Positions 56,901 through 64,000 of a DNA stretch of 64,000 nucleotides are shown piece after piece. The position numbers were made by a program, and so were the translations under genes. The DNA is taken from the NCBI GenBank assembly GCA_018287875.1, contig JAGVVL010000017.1:434001-498000 (forward strand), read 5' to 3'. The stretch is from Nigrospora sphaerica. Lineage: Eukaryota > Ascomycota > Sordariomycetes > Amphisphaeriales > Apiosporaceae. The notes below the pieces were generated by a model, which was given only the letters and a program-made list of their open reading frames with translations, was not told the origin of the DNA and searched no databases. The stretch's first letter is position 1. Every line of letters starts with the position of its first letter.

Positions 56901-57684
56901 CTCGGGGAGGGAGGGGGGAAGGGTCCACTGGCTTTGGGACCCGTCGGTCCGACACGATGGTTGTCCCTTCTCGCGAGCCATGCCTTCGTCCCTTGAGATT
57001 GCGGAACACTTCCCATCGCAATCTTGGAGTGGCACCGAAGTGGGATCTTCCGAGGGCACTCGTGCCTGATCCGCCCTGCGCAACAGTTCGGTGCCGGCTG
57101 GCCGGCTGGCCGGATTCGAGCCGCGCGTATTCGCAGCTCTCCTTTGCATGTGTCCTCCCTTGCTCCCCGGCCAGATCCTCCTGTCAGTGGCGGCGCCGGC
57201 TGTACCTGTGCGGCATACCGTCGTGTACGATCGACTCGCCCTCGCTTGCGCATCGCAAGACCGAAGATTCCAAACCCAAGGCGCCCTTGGCTGCACCCAC
57301 CCAACCCTGCCTCCACGCTCCATAAGGAATTCTCTTCGCTAAACTTACTCGTACACACGCCACACTCTCCCGGTCACACCTGCTGGACCCGCGACAGGCC
57401 CCAACGCAGCCAATACTCGTGGTCCACTTACATGGGGCTTTGGATGACTGATTGGCAGTTTGCCTCCCCGTGGGCTCGATACTTACGGATCGGGGGCGCT
57501 GTCTGAGCCGAGTAGGACATGGATCTTCCATCCCACTGTGGCCGGCCACGATCGCGCCTCGGACAGGGCTCTGACCGCCGCGTGCCATATTCAAAGGTCG
57601 GTCGGCACCCTCGATCCCTTCTCTCGGTAACAAACATCAACCTGTTTAAAAGTCCGCTTCCATGTCACCGGGATATTCCTTCCA
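53991..57684. other. Intergenic, no supported gene
   Basis: Several 100-280-codon frames (for example 54390-55250 minus, 56304-56819 plus, 56718-57323 minus) overlap on opposite strands without signal peptides, domains or consistent splice sites. The left end includes the promoter of the NLR-like gene and the right end that of the terpene synthase. Confidence 0.5.
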
Positions 57685-60081
57685 ATGCGTCTCAAACTTA
57701 AACATCGCAAGCTGTGGGCCTCTCCGCCGCCGTCTCCTACCGCCAGCACTATGTCCGTCTCTCACAAGCCCAACCAGCTGCCTCAGGCGCTGGCGCCGCT
57801 GCAAACGACGAGTCGCGCCAGCTCCACGCGGACTGTGTCTGTGGTCATGCCGCCCTCTCCCACAACGCCCCTCGAGGCCAGCTTCCATGAGGCCTCGGTA
57901 AAGGAGATGGGCCTCTGCATGGTGGACACGCCCGTTCGTGGAGGCGTGACGCCGCCCCGGACACCCCCTCCCATGATGCACGGAGAGACTGAAGTGCTGG
58001 TTCCCGATATGTTCACCTCGATCCTCTCTATTGAGCCCAAGCAGAGCCCCCACTATTCTCAAGTCAAGCAAGAGGCCGAAGCCTGGATTGCAGAGTAAGC
58101 AAGCTTCTCTCCCCCGCCGTCGTGGTTGGTGTTGTCGCTGCAAGCGACGACACACACTGACACTTATTTTCCCCTCCTAGGACGCTCGGGATGGACGAGA
58201 AGCAGGCGGAGCGCAACTCCCGTTGCGATTTCGCCTACCTGGTGTCTTGGTGGGCTCCGGACTGCGATGCCGAAGCCCTCCGGAACCTGGTTGACTGGAA
58301 CCATTGGGTAAGTCCCCGTTAGCATCCAATTTGCTGTCTTTTTCCCGAGTGACTTTGGCGCTTCGGCAAGAAGCACCGCGGTCTGGTGAGCGTCTGCTGA
58401 CTCATTGTGAACGTTACAACAGGCTTTTCCTTGGGACGACCGTAAGTTGACTCTGCACCCGTCTTTCCTTCACTGCACTTTGGCTGGTCCCTTTTTGGCC
58501 CGCTGCCAAGCCCACTGGGTTGTTGTACCTGCTTCAACATTGCGGAATGTTACGGCTGTCGCGTTCTACCCGCCTGCCCACGTGGGCCAGCGGCCATGGC
58601 TCTTGGACTGGCCTGTTGTCTGTGCTTCGTTACGCACGTACAGAGAAGAATCCCGGCCCCACACAGCTTACTGACTATTATCACTGTAGAGTTTGACGAG
58701 GGGCAATTCAAAGAGGATCTTCACGGTGCGGCTCGCAACATCGTCCACATGACTTCACTGTTGGACGACTGCCATCCGACGGTATCGCGCGAAGAGGATC
58801 CTATTGGCTACGCCTTCCAGGTCAACTGGCGCAACATCCAGAAGGTACGTCGGACCAGAAGCTTTCCATGGACTCGGGACGGCAGACTGACTTTGAGACT
58901 ATAGCGCACATCTCCTAGTGGGTACCACTGCTGCACGACCACGTGATGAGAGGGAGAGCTGACCCGTTTTACACCAAAGTGGTCCATCATCGCTACAAGA
59001 AATGTAAGCAAAAAAAGCCAATCAGACATCCGGCCCCAAGCCCGGACACTTAACCGGCCAGTGGGGCCTATGCAGGCTCCAATCGCTGACTGGTGCAGAC
59101 ATGAAACACTATATGCTGGGCGTCCTGGGCCAAGTCAACTCGCGGAAACTGGACGTCAAGACCATCTCCATGGATGAGTTCCTTGTGTTCCGGCGCGGCA
59201 CCATCGGCGTTATGCCGTGCACTGTGCTTGCAGAGTGAGCATCCATCCTTAGCTCCGGGTGGTGGATTGTGCAAGGGCGGCAACTGACTGACATGGCACT
59301 CGCAGGATGGCGCTCAACATCGAGGTGCCCGATTACATCATCGACCACCCTTCGATACAGGCCTGCCAGGAGGTGGCCGTGGACCTAGTGCTCCTGTAGG
59401 TCACACAAGCGAAGCCCAGCCATATCACGTCTTGCAAATTGCTCACATGCCACTGACAGGGATAACGACATTCTGTCCTACAAGAAGGACGTGGTACGTA
59501 CTCCCGCCCCAGGTTCCAGGCCCCCTGTGCCGCACCATCTCCCTTGGCCGGGCTGCTTCCACGGACCCTGTGCCTCTCATTCTACCCGCTTCCCAGCCCT
59601 GATGGCGAGCGACACGCCAAGCCAACATGCCTTCGACGGCCCAGTGCTGACACCAGCTGCAGATCGAGGGCGAGGAGCTGTCAGTCATCGGCATCCTCCG
59701 GGCCCAAGGGTACACACTGCAAGAGGCCATGGATGAAGCGGGCCGCATGATCCACCAACGCTACCGGAGATGGTACATGGCGCTGGCCGATATGCCCAGC
59801 TGGGGTTCCGAGCTAGACTGCGTGGTGCTCAAGTACCTGGACGGCCTCCGGGGCATTGTGCTGGGTAGTCTGTTGTGGAGGTGCGTTCGCCTTTCCTCTC
59901 CCCTCCCCCGTCGTCCTTTTTCCCACCTTGGTTTATTTTGGTTTCCCCTGTGCTGACGACGGCTATTCCCTTGCCTAGCTTCTGGACCCGCCGCTACTTC
60001 ACCAAGGAAGAGGGCGAGACGCTACGAGCAACGCGCCGACTTCGCCTGCCCGTGCACGAGATCGGCGTGCCCACCATGTGA
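57685..60081 (+). CDS. Class I terpene synthase (about 458 aa, ten exons)
   Basis: Would ionise and cyclise a prenyl diphosphate with Mg2+; the sesquiterpene substrate FPP is likely from family size but not proven. Exons: 57685-58094, 58181-58307, 58423-58441, 58690-58844, 58919-59003, 59099-59234, 59306-59395, 59460-59493, 59663-59880, 59979-60081, all in frame. The 19-base third exon encodes AFPWDD, and its junction with exon 4 makes the metal-binding motif DDQFD (about 184-188), split between exons. The second metal motif is NDILSYKKD (about 343-351), matching NDxxSxxxD/E, and the terminal Arg-Tyr is in SFWTRRYF (about 430-431). All catalytic motifs look intact. The N-terminal 100 or so residues are Pro/Ser-rich and longer than usual; the second ATG (57751) would remove 22. 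No P450, prenyltransferase or regulator gene is seen within the window, so it appears isolated. Confidence 0.9.
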
Positions 60082-61780
60082 GGGGCCGGCACACGGTACC
60101 AAGGGGGCGGAGGCGGGGGCGGCCACATGGTGAGATGCCATTGACCGGATGCAAGCGGAACAGGGATATATCCCTGAGGCTTTGGAGGGAGGGGAGGTTA
60201 TGATTCCCAATTTTGGGCGTAATGCTTACACGGCACGTAACGCAGAATACGACAGCGATGGAAAGTTTGAACTGCAAATCCCTTAGCGCTAATTTGGATG
60301 ACGACGGAAGGTGTTTGGCATCGGCCAAGAACGAATACAGATTCCCCACAGCGATGACGAGCAGATTCGTAAGGAATAAAAGTTGGACAAACAGGGGGGG
60401 GCGGATAACAACGTATGACTTTGAGTGTCTTGATGCAAGGGGGCAGTGCCGAGATTGTGACAGCACCAATGGTCTTGCATAAACGTCTTTCGGGCCGTGG
60501 GACTCGAAGACGAGGCCTGTCGGGATTCTGGGTACGCACCGGCCGGGTGCGGCTTAACGGAAGTGTTGTTGTTGTTTTTCTCGGTTCCAGCCCGTCGGGA
60601 CGCGTGAGCAGGGGGTTCATACTGTCCTAGGCGGGCCCAAATCTCGCTTGGGATTTCTCCTTTCGGGACACAGGCGAGCCTAGGTCCAACCTCGGCGCTG
60701 CAACCAAAACGCAGCTGTTTCCCTCCCTTACTTTGGTCCCGACGGGGTGGTGGGTTGTTCGGCGGTGATTCTTTTCCCTCCCTTGCTTGGTCGCGTGACC
60801 GGGGCCGGCCAGAAGGCATTCGGGACTCGCTTCCTCGGGCCCCTCTCACCGTACAAACGACGGAGGTCTTCCAGAAGGGTTGCACGCAACTGCAGGCCAG
60901 ACCGCAATTTGGCACCCAGCCCGCCGGGACCGCCTGCAGGGGCGACTCAACAAGCAAGGGAGACGCAACTCAGACGACAGCGGGGACACGCGCTGTCGTC
61001 CATCCTCCCCTTCTCTGCTGACGCCTGTCCCATCGCGATGAAAGTTCGTGTCGGGCGGGGCGGGGGCGGTCAACCAATGCGCCCGCGCCCCCCGGAGCAT
61101 TTCCCCCTACGGCACTACCTTCCACCCACCACCCCAGACTGCCTAGCCGCCGCCTCCGCCGCCACACGCATATGCATATCCGAACAGGCTCGTAAATTGC
61201 GAGTTATAGCGTAAACTCTGATTCGACTAATTAGCGAACAGCACATTAAGTTCAGAGGCTTAAGACTACTTACCCACACTGAATATACTTATGGAAACCG
61301 CCGTAGTACTTCGCCTTTTAATTACAGGCCTTATCGCATTAGACCTCACGATAGTCACATTAGTGTTACTTAATTACTAGCGTTGCTGGCGTTGCTGGCG
61401 TTGCTAGCAGACCCGCGGCTTAAAGTGACGATGCCTAGCTTAGCGCGATTATAATTTCTTTAATTCGCCGTTTCTTTTAGCTTATAACATATGGACCACA
61501 GCGCTAGATATGTTGATGCGGAAATATGGTAGGAAACAGAGCAGGCCTTTAGAAGGGAGCTAGACTGGCTAGATGCTACGGTGGCAGACCTATTATAGGT
61601 GTGGGCCAGGGTCGTGGCAGCCGGCAGGCCTGGAGCAGGTGCCTCTAGGTGCCAGGTCTGCCTGTAACGAGCGCTTATATCCGGATGTCTCGTCTGGAAT
61701 CCTGAAGTACTAGTGGAGACGCGCTATAATTCGCATTTTCCGAGTCTGTTAGGATACGCGAAAGGACGCCGCGACATATA
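60082..61780. other. Intergenic, no supported gene
   Basis: Frames on both strands at 60198-61214 overlap without motifs. From about 61200 to 61780 the composition turns A/T-rich, with three near-copies of GTTGCTGGC at about 61382-61408; this looks like mutated repeat DNA. Confidence 0.45.
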
Positions 61781-62790
61781 CCCACCTCACCGCTTACGGG
61801 GGTTTTTGTTGGTTTTGTTGCTTCCCCCGCGCTGGTAAAGCGCCACGTCGGCGACCGCGCGTGTGCCCGGACGGGGGATAGGGGAAGGAGCGGATGCTCG
61901 CACCCGCGGCGGGGCGGGGGCCCGGCAGCGCAGCGAAGCGGCGTTCCCTGCCTGACCCGACCGGCCGGTACCGACGGTGCCGCGCCACGAGCGGAGGGGA
62001 CGCCCGCAGGCAAAAGACAAGGCGAAAGGCAAGGGGAACGAAACCCCGGGCTCGCGAAGCGTATACCCCTTTTCGTTGCCCCCTCCCCCCTCTTCCCTGT
62101 CTACCCCGTCTCGTACGAGCCCCGTCGTTAACAAAGCCATCGTACGAGAAAACCCGCGAAAGAGGGGATATACGCCGTAATCAGTTTGAGTTTCCCTTTC
62201 GCCCTTCCAGCGCGAAACAACGCCCGCCGCGTCGCCAAAAGCGGAACGGCAACCCCCGGCCCGGCGACCGGGGTCCCGCGGCCCGCGGCACGCACTTGTC
62301 TCGCGGCCCGCCGCCGGGTCCCGCGGTCCGTCCTCCCCGGTGGCCCGCCTGCATGGTGCGACGTCCGCCTTTCCAAGGGGGAGGGGTCTCTACCAAACCG
62401 GCCGGATCCCGCGGAGGGCGCCAAGGGCCAGGGCGACGGCCAAGGGGGGGGTCCGTACTGCGCGCCCGCGACCAACACCGCCGCACTTTCCCACGCGTTT
62501 ACCCGCGCGTCCGTCCCACCCGCCGAGCCCCCCCAAAACCCACCTGAATTCCCCACCCGACCGTGCCTCGCGCGCGAAGTCCCCCTGCGCCCCCAGGGAC
62601 TACGGAAAGCGATCCGCCCTCCCCTGGACCCGGGGAAGGGAGCCCGGGCCAAGCCGGGACACCCGTCCTCGCGCGCGCGACGACGCCGGCGCTTCGGATG
62701 GACGGGGAGGGCGGCGCGGGCCGTCGGTGGCCATACCGTCCGCTTCTGCCCAAAGCGCCCTCGTCTTATCTTCGATTTCGTTGGAAAGCT
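61781..62790. other. Sharply bounded GC-rich island of unknown nature
   Basis: About 1 kb of very GC-rich sequence (for example 61900-61990 and 62260-62470) between A/T-richer flanks. It is open in most frames on both strands, which is expected from composition, and no frame shows a domain. It leads directly into a TATA-bearing segment at 62822. It could be the promoter side of a repeat element or CpG-rich DNA spared from mutation. Confidence 0.4.
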
Positions 62791-62821
62791 TCTTCTCGCC
62801 CACTGATCGTGCGTTTACGTG

Positions 62822-62828
62822 TATATAA
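62822..62828 (+). promoter_or_regulatory. TATA box candidate downstream of the GC island
   Basis: TATATAA followed by a CT-rich leader (62850-62920) and a six-codon frame ATG...TAG at 62921-62938, then a possible acceptor ATACGCCAG near 62970. This looks like a transcription start with a short upstream frame, but the gene it would serve is not recognised. Confidence 0.35.
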
Positions 62829-64000
62829 GGAGAGTTTTCTCCTCTGGTGGACTTCTATCCCTCTCCCCCCTCTCTCTCGTCGACCGTTCAGTTGTCTTTA
62901 TCGCCTCCATCTTCGTTCAACATGTTCCACCGAAATTAGTTCTTAGTTATTTCCCCCATTTATACGCCAGGTGACAAAGCCGGGGAAAGCCACCGGTAGC
63001 GAACTCCCCTCCCGTGGCGGAGGTTCGGGGGGCCGCGTCCCGCAAGGCCGGCGGGCCCGGCCACGCTTAGTCTTGGGGAATGTTCTAGTTGGGAGCCGGC
63101 ACGGCGTGAACGAACACAGCGGCTATCGGCTTTGGGCCCCCGGCCTCGACAACGGCCGTATGTCGGGCTCGGCCATGATACCGAGGTCGGCTTCGGCTTG
63201 CTTGTGCTTGGTGACGCGCCAGAGCTTGCTCGTCCCCCCGTACGTAGAAAACTCCGCCGCTGGTAGACAACTCGCCGGCGGCCATCTATGCCTAAGCAAG
63301 GGGGAGCTACGAAGAAGCATTCGGTGCCTCGCCCACTTTTCCGCTTTGGCGATACCCTAGTGTAGTTGTAGATCAGTCAGGTGAGGTCTTTCGTCAAAGG
63401 CGAAGTGACAAGAGTTATCCAGTCAGACACTTGATGGGGACCCAAAATCCTCTGTCACTCTGAAAAATGTTCATCACGCCCGAAGTTTCTACAGGCTCGC
63501 GCAAGGTGAGATGCTAGTTGGGGCAGCACAGATTACGTGCCGAGTCAGCGTTGGCCGATGGTTGATTGAGGTGTCACTGGTGCCAGAAATAGTCGATGCT
63601 TGCTGATCTAATTATCGAGAGAATAGTTGGAAGGGGCGACTCATGCCCAGGCCGTTATGAAGAGCTCGTCAGTGTCTTCGCAAAACCTAGTCGGAGGCTT
63701 GAATCAGCCGAATGTAGACTGCGGCACGGGTGGCAGTTTGTTTAGAACGCGCCGTCTTTTACTAGTCCTCTCTTTCTTCACAACCTCGTCTTTTCCAGCT
63801 TGGCAGTGCCGCACTGCGGTCAGTCTTGCAGTCGGCTCAAGGCGACTCTTGTAGGAACCCTCGAATATAAAGAGATAACACCATGTTCGCCGTCATTAGA
63901 GAGAATCTTATTTTAGCTGGAAGGGACTACGGGCGCTATTACGGAGGAGGCGGAGATGGGGACAGCGGCTGTTTATTGTTATCTTTAAGGCGGTTATCTC
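62829..64000. other. No recognised gene to the window end
   Basis: Frames at 62971-63360 (plus) and 63085-63320 (minus) lie over each other; neither has a known domain. 63360-64000 shows nothing recognisable. Confidence 0.4.

Noticed and set aside
62128..62828. Several overlapping 150-210-codon frames in the GC island
   Set aside because: Open in most frames on both strands, which is what very high GC content produces; no domain in any of them.

Overview
The window looks like a chromosome segment of a filamentous ascomycete (Pezizomycotina, most likely a Sordariomycete; the class is an inference). Genes are widely spaced on both strands and carry short introns (about 50-190 bp) with GTRNGY-type donors. 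Several families are typical of filamentous fungi: SesB-like/NACHT, HET, AsaB/NvfI-like oxygenase, class I terpene synthase, and small cysteine-rich secreted proteins. Several loci are disabled mainly by nonsense codons that a single C:G to T:A change (CAA, CAG or TGG to stop) would explain, the pattern expected of repeat-induced point mutation (RIP).

Layout. 0-7 kb: a short unknown gene, the Hsp90 co-chaperone AHA1 (minus), a possible zinc-finger-like gene, and a secreted type-B carboxylesterase. 8.6-11.2 kb: a broken gene ending in a nucleoside phosphorylase domain. 11.3-17.0 kb: an apparently full-length Tad-like non-LTR retrotransposon (LINE) with two ORFs, flanked by a 14-bp direct repeat that looks like its target-site duplication. 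17.9-19.1 kb: a secreted protein resembling bacterial iron-type solute-binding proteins. 22.7-26.3 kb: a 1179-residue proline-rich, partly coiled-coil protein. 27.0-27.5 kb: a 48-residue secreted-peptide gene whose upstream side is a 26-copy 10-bp minisatellite. 29.8-30.9 kb: a NACHT-ankyrin remnant. 31.3-31.7 kb: a two-exon, seven-cysteine secreted protein.

34.1-41.2 kb: four enzyme genes in alternating orientation: HpcH/HpaI aldolase (minus), TauD/TfdA dioxygenase (plus), EF1B-gamma-like glutathione transferase (minus) and AsaB/NvfI-like oxygenase (plus). They form two divergent pairs and may be a small catabolic or tailoring cluster. 42.6-44.1 kb: an acyl-protein-thioesterase-like protein that lacks the nucleophile serine and has a charged helical tail. 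44.46-46.32 kb: a RIP-damaged Fot1/pogo DNA transposon with 43-bp inverted repeats and TA target duplication. 46.5-48.4 kb: a HET-domain pseudogene with three in-frame stops. 50.1-54.0 kb: a five-exon intact NLR-like gene (alpha/beta hydrolase, NACHT, polyQ, weak ankyrin). 57.7-60.1 kb: a ten-exon class I terpene synthase. 60-64 kb: no recognised gene, but a sharply bounded GC-rich island next to a TATA-bearing segment.

Two themes link the genes. Four loci belong to architectures used in fungal non-self recognition (phosphorylase domain, NACHT-ankyrin, HET, SesB-like NACHT), and only the last is intact. The 34-41 kb enzyme block and the terpene synthase are the likely specialised-metabolism content. 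Exon limits were assigned by eye from frame, splice consensus and family conservation. No homology search was run.
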